A DNA stretch of 64,000 nucleotides from NCBI RefSeq assembly GCF_000308595.1, contig NZ_BAGA01000184.1:49759-113758 (forward strand), read 5' to 3'. The stretch is from Nocardia higoensis NBRC 100133 (lineage in GTDB: Bacteria > Actinomycetota > Actinomycetes > Mycobacteriales > Mycobacteriaceae). The number at the start of each line of letters is the position of its first letter. Position 1 is the stretch's first letter. The position numbers and the translations under genes were made by a program. The notes below the pieces were generated by a model. That model searched no databases. It saw nothing but the letters and a program-made list of their open reading frames with translations, and was not told the origin of the DNA. Positions 8,390 to 16,160 of the stretch are shown here, one piece after another.

Positions 8390-8555
8390 ACACCGCCGAG
8401 CAATGCTGCCAGCATCAGAGATTCTCAGCCGAAGCCGTCGAACCGGCACGGCACCCACCTCGTGCACTCCCCCGCCATCCGCAACACCAATGCGTGCGCG
8501 CTCGAGCGGATTCCGCGTCATCTTGTCGCGACCCTGTCCCCCTGAGGAGGCTCCC

Positions 8556-9578
8556 ATGTCGCTGTTGCATGCCCCGGGCCGGTTCATCGCCGAGACACTG
8601 ACCTGGCTGCCGACGCCGCCACAACGATCGCTGTTGTTGCTGCGACTCCACGAGATCGATTGTCGGCCGGAACCGTATGTCGTTGTCGAGGCGATCCGCC
8701 GCCACAACCTGTATCTGGTGCTGGACTATCCCGCCACGGTCGCGATCTCAACCAGCGCATTGCAGATCAGCGACCGGTATCGGCCCGACGCGATAGCCGT
8801 GGTCATCATCGACGACGACCGAGACGGCAACCAGACCGGTCCGGTCGCGATGCATCGTGAGCTGACCCAACTGCTGCGCGACAGGCTCGCCGATAACGGA
8901 ACCGACCTCATCGCAGCATGGTCGGTCTTCGGCACCACCCCGGGCAGCTCCTGGATCAGCCTGTTCGACAACGACCACGGCACACTGCCATCCCACCCAC
9001 CGACCGCCACTGCCACCTCCAACGATGTTCCAGCGCCGGTCGGTGGGATCCGCCCTCACACCGCGACCGCCGAACGGGTCGCAGCCGAACTCGCCCGCCA
9101 CCTGCCGCCACCAATCTCCACGGCTGGACCGGACGCGGATCGCGATCGTTCACGACAACGGGCGCGACTGGTGCTGGGGTGGGCGCGTCAGGTTCACAAC
9201 GGCGCGACGGTGACCATTGCAGGGCTGGCAGCGATGGCAGAAGCGTTGCAGGACAGCGATGTCCGCGATGTCTTATTCGCATTCGCCCTCGGCCCGCACG
9301 GCGAGGTGGCGAGCCCGTTATGGATGGTGCTGGCGCGGTGTCTGCCCGCCACACATCGCGGGCGTCCCGCGTTGCTGCTCGCCGTCACCACCTACCTGTC
9401 GGGCCGACGCCAGCGCGCACTGACCGAGCTGCGGTACGGACTCTCTGACACCCCCGACGATCCGACGCTGCTGGCGATGGCACGCGCCTTCGCCGACCGC
9501 GTTCCCGCCGAGGTCCTGCACGCGGTGGCTCGCAGTGGCCGCACGACCGCCGCCGATCTCGGCATCGACCTCGATTGA
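8556..9578 (+). CDS. DUF4192 family protein
   Basis: A 340-residue protein from ATG 8556 preceded by GAGGAGG; the frame is open much further upstream but without coding character. It has the hallmarks of the actinobacterial DUF4192 family: an N-terminal alpha/beta part with strands such as DAIAVVIIDDD, and a C-terminal all-helical half with WMVLARCL, RPALLLAVTTYLSGRR and AMARAFADRVP. The family has no established biochemical function and is common both on actinobacterial chromosomes and on plasmids or conjugative elements. It lies upstream of dprA-like, parB-like and ssb genes, suggesting a part in DNA maintenance; that is inference from context. Confidence 0.75.
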   Translation: MSLLHAPGRFIAETLTWLPTPPQRSLLLLRLHEIDCRPEPYVVVEAIRRHNLYLVLDYPATVAISTSALQISDRYRPDAIAVVIIDDDRDGNQTGPVAMHRELTQLLRDRLADNGTDLIAAWSVFGTTPGSSWISLFDNDHGTLPSHPPTATATSNDVPAPVGGIRPHTATAERVAAELARHLPPPISTAGPDADRDRSRQRARLVLGWARQVHNGATVTIAGLAAMAEALQDSDVRDVLFAFALGPHGEVASPLWMVLARCLPATHRGRPALLLAVTTYLSGRRQRALTELRYGLSDTPDDPTLLAMARAFADRVPAEVLHAVARSGRTTAADLGIDLD

Positions 9579-9615
9579 CCACTCACACCCTGCCTGCCTT
9601 CTGTCTGGAGGATCC

Positions 9616-10548
9616 ATGTCCACTGACACTGCCGCGCCCACCCCTACCGCCTCGAGTCCGGATCGTCGACTCGCGTGGGCGGTCCTCGCCCGCGCCGCGT
9701 TGACCGCCCCGACCGCTGTCGAGCACCTGCTGGCCGACACCGACGTCGAGGACGCCGCCCACCGATTGGTCGATGCCGGCGAGACGTTCTCGGTCCCGGC
9801 CGACCTGCGTGAGCAAGCGATCCGTGATCTCGACCGGGCCGATGCTGTCGGCGCCCGGCTGTTGACACGGGAGGAGTTCGAGTGGCCGACCGCACGACTG
9901 GCCGGACTGGGCGCCCCGGGAGTCGGTGGCAGGATGCCAGTGGCGCTGTGGCTGCGAGGCCCCGCCCGGCTCAACACATTCTCCGGCCACAGTGTCGCGG
10001 TGATCGGGGCACGCGCGTCCACCCAGTACGGCGACACGGTAACCCACGACTTCGCCGGGCACTTCGCCGAACGCGGATGGACAGTGCTCAGTGGTGGCGC
10101 GTTCGGCATCGACGCCGCCGCCCACCACGCCGCCCTCGCCCAAGAGGGTGCCACGGTGGCGGTGATGGCGACCGGGATCGACCGCTACTACCCAGCCGGT
10201 AGCCAGAAGTTGTTGGCCCGCATCGCTGAGCGCGGTCTCCTCGTCTCGGAGTACCCACCCGGCGAAGCGGCGCGACGGGACCGGTTCCTGGAACGTAATC
10301 GGCTCGTCGCCGCTCTCGCCGCCGGTGTGGTCGTCATCGAGGCCGGACACCGCAGCGGCGCCCTCAACACAGTCGGATGGGCCCACCAGCTTGCCCGACC
10401 AGTGTTCGCCACTCCCGGCTCCATCTATTCCGCCGCATCGGCCGGAGCCCACGACCTGCTGCGGCAACGCCGCACTGGGCTGGTCACCCATCCCGAGCAG
10501 GTCATCGACGCCATCACCCGCCCGGACCCCACCGGCCTCACGCACTGA
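9616..10548 (+). CDS. dprA: DprA-like DNA-processing protein
   Basis: A 310-residue protein from ATG 9616 with TGGAGG 8 nt upstream. It contains the Rossmann-like DprA/Smf core: VAVIGARASTQYG (about residues 129-141), GGAFGIDAAAHHAAL, MATGIDRYYP, LVSEYPPG, FLERNRLVAALA and VVIEAGHRSGALNT, which fit the single-stranded-DNA-binding and RecA-loading family. The N-terminal 110 residues are helical and the usual C-terminal winged helix is short or absent. On a conjugative element a DprA relative may protect or process incoming single strands together with the SSB encoded nearby. It is probably an element copy in addition to a chromosomal one. Confidence 0.85.
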   Translation: MSTDTAAPTPTASSPDRRLAWAVLARAALTAPTAVEHLLADTDVEDAAHRLVDAGETFSVPADLREQAIRDLDRADAVGARLLTREEFEWPTARLAGLGAPGVGGRMPVALWLRGPARLNTFSGHSVAVIGARASTQYGDTVTHDFAGHFAERGWTVLSGGAFGIDAAAHHAALAQEGATVAVMATGIDRYYPAGSQKLLARIAERGLLVSEYPPGEAARRDRFLERNRLVAALAAGVVVIEAGHRSGALNTVGWAHQLARPVFATPGSIYSAASAGAHDLLRQRRTGLVTHPEQVIDAITRPDPTGLTH

Positions 10549-10620
10549 CCTTCACGTTCCCTGCCACCCTGTCCGCGCGACACACACCGCATATCCCCTG
10601 TATCAGAGGAGATTTCGCCC

Positions 10621-10863
10621 ATGCCCACATCCACTCCCACAGTTCAGAGCCTGACCCGTGCCGAGTTCGACCAGCTCGAACACCGCGGCGCCGCCGGCGC
10701 CACCCCCGCCCTTACCGAAGCGACGGTGCTCGACCGGTGGCGCACCGAACATCGTGGCTGGCGGGGCCGTCACTGGGCGTTCCTCGACGACGCCCACGGT
10801 GTGTTGCGCCTGCATCCGGTCAACGTCACCCGCGCCACCCGCTCCCAGACCGCCGCGGCCTGA
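10621..10863 (+). CDS. Small hypothetical protein
   Basis: An 80-residue protein from ATG 10621 with AGAGGAG upstream. Residues about 40-70 (VLDRWRTEHRGWRGRHWAFLDD) are rich in Trp and Arg and would suit nucleic-acid contact. No family is recognised. A perfect 16-bp hairpin follows 44 nt downstream. Confidence 0.55.
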   Translation: MPTSTPTVQSLTRAEFDQLEHRGAAGATPALTEATVLDRWRTEHRGWRGRHWAFLDDAHGVLRLHPVNVTRATRSQTAAA

Positions 10864-10906
10864 CCACCAGCCCTTCCACACACTCACCCACACCCGCCCA
10901 TTCCTT

Positions 10907-10946
10907 GGCACGGCCGCATCGCACTTCCTGGCGATGCGGCCGTGCC
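10907..10946 (+). terminator. Perfect 16-bp hairpin upstream of parB-like gene
   Basis: GGCACGGCCGCATCGC (10907-10922) is the exact reverse complement of 10931-10946, with an 8-nt loop. There is no T-run. It stands 25 nt before the ATG of the ParB-like gene, so it may be a terminator, an attenuator or a protein-binding palindrome. Confidence 0.65.
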
Positions 10947-10971
10947 ACTGTTCCAGCTCGAGGAGGCCCGA

Positions 10972-12645
10972 ATGACCGCCACCACACTGAGCGTCGTCAC
11001 CGACAACACCGATCCCCCGGCCGATTCCATTGCCGACTCCGAGACCGGCGCAGCCGAGTTCCCGGCCTACGGCACCGATGAGTCGGTGACCGCCACGGCG
11101 CGGCCGGCGAATGCCCGCGCACAGTATCTGGATCCGAACGACCTCGTGATCGGTGAGAACGTGCGCGTCAGTTTCGATCTCGACGACCATCCGGCAGAAG
11201 CCGATTCGATCCGCCGGTTCGGAGTGCGTAACCCGATCCTCGCCGAACGCCAACCCGACGGAAGCATCTACGTCGTCGACGGTCAGGTCCGCACCCTCAT
11301 CGCCCGCGCCGTCGGCACCACCCAGGTCCCGGTGTGGGTCACCGATGCCCCCACCGGTGTCGCCGACAACGAACGCCGCATCGCGCGGACGTTGGATCAG
11401 ATCAACCTCAACGACCGCCGCATCCCACTGTCGGAGGCCGACCGCGCCGCCGGTGTGGCGTTGATGCTGGACCTGGGTGCTTCGGCCACCCGTATCGCCC
11501 AAGGGTTGCAGCGCACACGCTCCGAGATCCGCCAGGCCGCCACGATCGGCCGCTCCGCCACCGCGAAGCAGTTGCTCGACGACGGCCAGTACACCCTCGA
11601 ACAGTTAGCGGTCATCGCCGACTACGAAGCCGCCGACGACACCGACGCCGTCCAGGAATTGACTCGCGCGACCCGCTACCAATTCGGCTACGTCGCCCAC
11701 CGCATCGCCGACGACCGCACCGAAACCCGTGACCGCCTCCACGCCGCCCTGCCCTACGCCGCCACCGGCTTCGGAATCCTCACCCGCGAACCCGACAACG
11801 CAAGCGAGCAGGCAGTGTTCGTCCCGGCCGCCGACCTCACCACCACCGCCGGCAGCCCGGTCGGTGAAGAACAGATCTACGCCGACCCCAGCCGCTGGGT
11901 GGTGTTCCTCGAAGTCGAGGAGAACGCCGAGCTCGTCGACATCGACAGCGGCGACCTCGTCGACCCCGGCACCGTCGACTGGGACACCGAACCTTTCCCA
12001 GACGCTGCGGCGGGTGAAGGGTTGCGCCACGTCGACACCGTGCGATGGCGGGACCGGTGGACACCCACCTACTACCTGGTCGCCGACCGGCTGCCCGACA
12101 GCGGCCTCGCACTCGCCACGCCGCCTGACACCAGCGATGAGCAGGTCCGTGCACTGGTCGCTGCCGAAACCGCTGCGCGGGAAGCGGCCCGGCAGGACTA
12201 CCGGCGGGTGCGGGAGTTGAACAAGCGCGGCGCCGCCGCCAAACAGCGGCGCGAGGAATTCCTCACCGAATACCTCACCCGACGCCAGCCGCCCACCCAG
12301 GCCGCCGGGTTCGTCGCCACCTACCTGGCCGGCCAGCTCGACACCCCGACGGTGCAGCTGGTGACCACGATCCTCGGCATCGGCAACTCCCGGAACGAGC
12401 TGCAGACCGCGATCACCGACACCCCGGTCAACCGTGTCTGGGTGATCGTGCTGGCCATGGTGCTCGCGACCCACGAAGCACCGATCGACAAGAGCTTCTG
12501 GCGGGCCGGGTCGAGCACGACGACCAGTTACCTGCATCTGCTCGCCGAACTCGCCGCCGACGTCGGCTCGGACTTCGCGCTCGTCGACGTCGAACAGGCC
12601 GCCGCTGGTGAGATCGACTACCACGACATCGATCTCGCCGCCTGA
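10972..12645 (+). CDS. ParB-like nuclease/partition domain protein
   Basis: A 557-residue protein from ATG 10972 (AGGAGG 7 nt upstream). After an acidic, disordered N-terminus, residues about 50-125 form a ParB N-terminal domain: an LVIGENVR start, SIRRFGVRNPILAE and a DGQVRTLIARAVG segment in place of the usual GERR box. A helical region with an HTH follows (ASATRIAQGLQRTRSEIRQA). The C-terminal 350 residues do not match classic ParB and contain charged helices (REAARQDYRRVRELNKR). Replacement of the arginine box makes CTP-dependent clamp behaviour uncertain. Similar proteins occur on actinobacterial plasmids, so maintenance of the element is the likeliest role. No parA is seen in the window. 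Confidence 0.75.
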   Translation: MTATTLSVVTDNTDPPADSIADSETGAAEFPAYGTDESVTATARPANARAQYLDPNDLVIGENVRVSFDLDDHPAEADSIRRFGVRNPILAERQPDGSIYVVDGQVRTLIARAVGTTQVPVWVTDAPTGVADNERRIARTLDQINLNDRRIPLSEADRAAGVALMLDLGASATRIAQGLQRTRSEIRQAATIGRSATAKQLLDDGQYTLEQLAVIADYEAADDTDAVQELTRATRYQFGYVAHRIADDRTETRDRLHAALPYAATGFGILTREPDNASEQAVFVPAADLTTTAGSPVGEEQIYADPSRWVVFLEVEENAELVDIDSGDLVDPGTVDWDTEPFPDAAAGEGLRHVDTVRWRDRWTPTYYLVADRLPDSGLALATPPDTSDEQVRALVAAETAAREAARQDYRRVRELNKRGAAAKQRREEFLTEYLTRRQPPTQAAGFVATYLAGQLDTPTVQLVTTILGIGNSRNELQTAITDTPVNRVWVIVLAMVLATHEAPIDKSFWRAGSSTTTSYLHLLAELAADVGSDFALVDVEQAAAGEIDYHDIDLAA

Positions 12646-12673
12646 GCTCACCTTCCGCACGGCTCGACCCGCG

Positions 12674-12698
12674 GCCGCCACCGGATTCCGGTGGCGGC
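12674..12698 (+). terminator. Hairpin upstream of ssb
   Basis: GCCGCCACCGG (12674-12684) pairs perfectly with 12688-12698 across a 3-nt loop. It can terminate the parB-like transcript. A direct repeat with DnaA-box-like cores follows at once. Confidence 0.6.
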
Positions 12699-12702
12699 GC
12701 GG

Positions 12703-12730
12703 CTATCCACACCTGTTATCCACAACCTGT
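12703..12730 (+). repeat. Tandem DnaA-box-like repeat before ssb
   Basis: TATCCACA-CCTGT (12704-12716) is repeated as TATCCACAACCTGT (12717-12730). The cores CTATCCACA (12703-12711) and TTATCCACA (12716-12724) match the general bacterial DnaA box TTATNCACA, the second exactly, 13 nt apart on the same strand. It lies between the hairpin and the AAAGGAGG of ssb. DnaA-dependent control of ssb, or a replication-origin part, is inferred. Confidence 0.45.
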
Positions 12731-12746
12731 GAAAGGAGGGCGAATC

Positions 12747-13124
12747 ATGGCCGGGGACATCGTTGTTACCGTCACGGGGAATGTGACGGACTCGCCTGAG
12801 CTGAGATTCACCCCCGCAGGCGTCGCGGTGGCCAACTTTACCGTCGCCTCGACCCCGCGGTTCTTCGATCAGCAGTCCAACGAGTGGAAAGACGCCGACG
12901 CTCTGTTCCTGCGCTGCACTCTGTGGCGAGAACCTGCCGAATACGCCGCCGAATCGCTGACCCGAGGTGCGAGGGTGATCGTCACCGGACGGCTCAAACA
13001 GCGAACCTATGAGACCCGCGAAGGCCAGGCCCGGACGGTCGTCGAACTCGACGTCGACGAACTCGGCGCATCCCTGCGGTATGCCACCGCGACCATCTCG
13101 AGAGTCAGCCGCACTGCGGCGTGA
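12747..13124 (+). CDS. ssb: Single-stranded DNA-binding protein
   Basis: A 125-residue protein. ATG 12747 follows GGAGGGCGAATC; an in-frame GTG 18 nt earlier overlaps the Shine-Dalgarno and is unlikely. The OB-fold core is clear: VTVTGNVTDSPELRFT, VANFTVASTPR, FLRCTLWRE, AAESLTRGARVIVTGRLKQR and VVELDVDELGASL. The acidic glycine-rich C-terminal tail of cellular SSB, which recruits partner proteins, is missing, as is usual for short plasmid- or element-borne SSBs. It would coat single-stranded DNA during conjugative transfer or replication, probably with the DprA-like protein and relaxase. Confidence 0.92.
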   Translation: MAGDIVVTVTGNVTDSPELRFTPAGVAVANFTVASTPRFFDQQSNEWKDADALFLRCTLWREPAEYAAESLTRGARVIVTGRLKQRTYETREGQARTVVELDVDELGASLRYATATISRVSRTAA

Positions 13125-13678
13125 CGAGCAGCAGCTCGAATGCCAGCAGTGGTGACGATACCCGCTGGGGTGCACAGCAGTCCGGCGAGTCTGCCTTCAC
13201 CGGATCCGGATTTGTGAACGCGAATAGACCATCGTTCTGACGTTACGGCCGAAGCCTTTCCCCTCGAGGTCCGGCGACAGGACGTAATCGGTGCACCGGT
13301 CGGCTCGATCGCCGAGCCCAACCCAGCTGATCGGTGGTGTCGATGGTGAGGGCTGTTCGTGTGGCCATCTGCCCCGCCTGCCCGAGTGCTACCAGGGCGT
13401 GCTCCCGCCACACTGCGGGCCCGCGCCCGGCCGTCACCGAATTCGCACCAACGCGCCGCCGGTCACGCATCCGGCGGCAAGCGATGTGAGCGCAGCGAAT
13501 TCGGCGCCGACCGCATCGGCGCGTTCCCTCCGTCGTGTCGGGCTCCCGCCCCGGTCGAGACGCACTCAGGCGGGTCAGACGACCCGCCGCACAGCCCCGT
13601 GCCGGAGTTGCGTGCCTCGTGTGCGTGCGCCCGGTGCGGGGCCGAGCTGTTTTCCACCGACAGAACAGGACCCTGCTG
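13125..13678 (+). other. Intergenic stretch without a convincing gene
   Basis: This is 554 bases with open frames on both strands but no frame of clear protein character. One frame, 13359-13679, ends CACARCGAELF and its TGA overlaps the next ATG (TGATG), so a small zinc-ribbon peptide translated ahead of the downstream gene cannot be excluded. No clear hairpin or promoter was seen. Confidence 0.4.
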
Positions 13679-15253
13679 ATGACCGCTACGTTGAACAGTC
13701 CCGACACCACCGGCGAAGCCGCTGAGGTGGTTTCACCGTTCGCCGCCGCGCTCGGCGAAATCGACTACCTGCTCGAGGTCGACCCCGACACCGCGCGTGA
13801 GCGTTTCACCGCGGTGCTGGCTCTCGCCTCCCCTGCCGAGCGTGAGTTCCTCGACCGCGCCGCCGACGTCATGGCCCGCGCCCCGTGGAAGGTCGCCGCC
13901 CGTCGACTGGGGTGGATGGCCAAGAGCCGCCCCGAACTGCGACCGATGATCATCGACCACACCGCCACCGGTGACCCCGGCCTGTACCGCCCCGAACTGC
14001 CCGCCCAGTCCGACACCTCGATCGAGGCCGCCGAATGGGTCCGCCGCTCCATCCGCGACCACCGCCACCGCGACCGGCTCACCGCCACCGCGTCAGCCGC
14101 GACCGACGCCGCCCGCTACTCCGCCGAGGCGGTCGCCGAACGCCGCTCCCGCATCCCCGCACCGGCCATCGGGGTGGTGGATCTGCGTCACCGTGAGCGC
14201 GACCTGCGCGTGACCGAACGCCGTGAACGCGGCTACGCCAGCTATGCCGCGCAGCGGCTGTATGCGATCGACACCGAGCGCGACGACGACCGCACCCCGC
14301 CGGTGCCCGACCCGCGGAAGGCAGCAGATCAGGTATGGGCGCATGTACAGGCCGAGCTGTGGGACCGCAGCTACTTCCTGCACGTCGCCGACTGCTACAC
14401 CGAAGCCGACCGCCACCTGCTCGCGCCCACGATCCCCGAACGGCACACCGGCCACAGCGACCGCCACACCGACCTCGAAGACGCGGCACGCGAATTTCTG
14501 CGCGACCACGACACCGACCCCGAACCGTCCTCACGTGGTCCTCGGGCGCGCGCCCGCCGGAACCGGCCCCAGCTCCCACCGCGGATCACCCCGGCCGACC
14601 AGTCACGCTTCGCCGCGCGCCGCACCAGCATCGCAGTTCCCTCGGACTACGACATCGTGTTGCCCTACAGCGAACTCGACGTCCCCGAGTCCACCTGGCA
14701 AGGGTCCGGGCTCGACTACGACCTCGCGGCAATGACCTCCTACCTCGGGTGGCCGTGCGTCGTCTGCTGGATCGACCGCCCCGCACGCGACCGCCGTCCC
14801 CTCCACGACCGCGACGGTGTCCCGGTCAGTGACGACGGGCTCTGCGACGTCTGCCGCGCCGACGGCCACCACCCCGGTATCCCGCCCTTGTCCACAGGTT
14901 TCGGGCTGCGCTCCTACGTCGAGTCCCGCTGCGCCCACATCACCGCGACCCACCCTCAGCAGGCTCGCGCCTTGCTCGATCGCGTCCGTGACGCCGCCGC
15001 GAATACCGGACCGACCTGGCGGTTGATCACCCGATGGATGGCGGCCAACCTCGAGCAGCCCGCCGCCTCCACGCGCCGCCCGGCTCCCGCGCCGCGACGC
15101 CCGCGCCGCAGTACTGCGCTCGGGGCCGGGCAGCGCATCGGGCGCTGCGATGCCTGCGCCCGTAACGGCATCGTCCACGCCGACAACTACTGCACCGGCT
15201 GCCGCATCGACCTCGGGCTCGTCCCCACCAGCGGCCGCACGACAGCAGCCTGA
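13679..15253 (+). CDS. Zinc-finger hypothetical protein
   Basis: A 524-residue protein from ATG 13679. Residues about 1-250 are helical and charged (SPAEREFLDRAADVMARAPW; RHRERDLRVTERRERGYASY). From about residue 360 a metal-binding element follows, C360-x2-C363, 20-odd residues, then DDGLCDVC, and a second one at the C-terminus (CDACARNG, CTGC). The first has the same layout as one in the relaxase C-terminal region (C1675/C1678, C1700/C1703). No enzyme family is recognised. Shared ribbons suggest it acts with the relaxase or on the same nucleic acid. A strong hairpin follows it. Confidence 0.65.
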   Translation: MTATLNSPDTTGEAAEVVSPFAAALGEIDYLLEVDPDTARERFTAVLALASPAEREFLDRAADVMARAPWKVAARRLGWMAKSRPELRPMIIDHTATGDPGLYRPELPAQSDTSIEAAEWVRRSIRDHRHRDRLTATASAATDAARYSAEAVAERRSRIPAPAIGVVDLRHRERDLRVTERRERGYASYAAQRLYAIDTERDDDRTPPVPDPRKAADQVWAHVQAELWDRSYFLHVADCYTEADRHLLAPTIPERHTGHSDRHTDLEDAAREFLRDHDTDPEPSSRGPRARARRNRPQLPPRITPADQSRFAARRTSIAVPSDYDIVLPYSELDVPESTWQGSGLDYDLAAMTSYLGWPCVVCWIDRPARDRRPLHDRDGVPVSDDGLCDVCRADGHHPGIPPLSTGFGLRSYVESRCAHITATHPQQARALLDRVRDAAANTGPTWRLITRWMAANLEQPAASTRRPAPAPRRPRRSTALGAGQRIGRCDACARNGIVHADNYCTGCRIDLGLVPTSGRTTAA

Positions 15254-15285
15254 CCTCCGCTCGACTTCTCTGCCCCCCTTGTTCG

Positions 15286-15323
15286 CCGGTCCGCCGCGGT
15301 GCCGACTCCCCGCGGCGGACCGG
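15286..15323 (+). terminator. Perfect 14-bp hairpin
   Basis: CCGGTCCGCCGCGG (15286-15299) is the exact reverse complement of 15310-15323, with a 10-nt loop. It can terminate the preceding gene and lies 37 nt upstream of the next start. Confidence 0.65.
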
Positions 15324-15360
15324 TCCACCAACTCCTCTCGACGGACAGGAACACACCGCC

Positions 15361-15744
15361 ATGCCCCACCGACCGAACCGGGCGCGCCGCTTCCTCCCAG
15401 CGCTGCACCGATCACGACGCGCACGACCGATGACGATCCAGGTGCGGGTCTACCTGAACACCGACCCGACCGCGCTCCTCAGCGGCCACCCACCGCGAGC
15501 CCCGCTGGCGCTGGCGTACACCTACCGAATCCGCACCGACACCGACACCGACGATGCGTTGCTCGAGCGCGTCTTCGCGACATTCAACGACCATCCCAGC
15601 CACCACGACGACCACGAACACGCCAGCGCCTGGTACGCCCTCGGGCACCGGTCGCTCTCAGTCGGAGATGTCGTCGGCCTCGATGACCGCCACTACGCCT
15701 GCCAGTCCACGGGCTGGACACCAGTCCCCGCGCCACCGACCTGA
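15361..15744 (+). CDS. Small hypothetical protein
   Basis: A 127-residue protein from ATG 15361. A second ATG at 15430 starts MTIQVRVYLNTD and could be the true start, because the first 23 residues are basic and featureless; a weak GGACAGGA lies ahead of the first ATG and nothing ahead of the second. The remainder mixes strands (LALAYTYRIR) and helices (DDALLERVFATFND) with a His/Asp-rich loop. No family is recognised. It is the last gene before the relaxase. Confidence 0.5.
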   Translation: MPHRPNRARRFLPALHRSRRARPMTIQVRVYLNTDPTALLSGHPPRAPLALAYTYRIRTDTDTDDALLERVFATFNDHPSHHDDHEHASAWYALGHRSLSVGDVVGLDDRHYACQSTGWTPVPAPPT

Positions 15745-16160
15745 CGCGATCGTCCCGTGGGCAGTTCGGCTCGGCTCGGTCGCGATGACCGAGTCCGGGC
15801 CGAGCGTGCACAGTCCGGTCGGCGCTAGTGCGAGCCCAGCGGTGAGAACACTCGCGATCCCTACGGGAACCCTCGACTCGTTCGAACCGGCACCCGCTCC
15901 TCTGCCACCACTCGTTCATCCATCGCTGCCCCACGCCCTCTTCCGCTGCTCCGCCTCTGCGCTCCGCTCCTCCCCGTGCGCATCGCCTCATTCCCCCTCG
16001 CTCTGCCCACCTTTTCTCAAGCACACCTCTTGCATCCAGGAGTTAAATGCAGACTTTTCGGATACCAATCCGATAACGTCCAGGCACTTTACATGAAGTG
16101 CTGACAATTGCATAACCCGAACCCCTCGACTTTCTTCTCTTCGAAGCGCCCGATGGAGCT
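15745..16160 (+). other. Non-coding leader upstream of relaxase, possible oriT
   Basis: These 416 bases hold no credible gene. From about 15885 to 16030 the + strand is strongly pyrimidine-biased. It then becomes the most AT-rich part of the element (16030-16140) and contains an inverted repeat, GCACTT TACATG AAGTGC (16084-16101). A relaxase usually acts on an oriT close to its gene, so this is the best candidate within the window; the nick site itself is not recognisable by eye. Confidence 0.4.

Noticed and set aside
13359..13679. A 106-codon frame whose TGA overlaps the ATG of the following gene and which ends in a CxxC pair
   Set aside because: The overlap is suggestive, but most of the frame lacks protein character and no Shine-Dalgarno is visible; kept only as a remark on the intergenic region.
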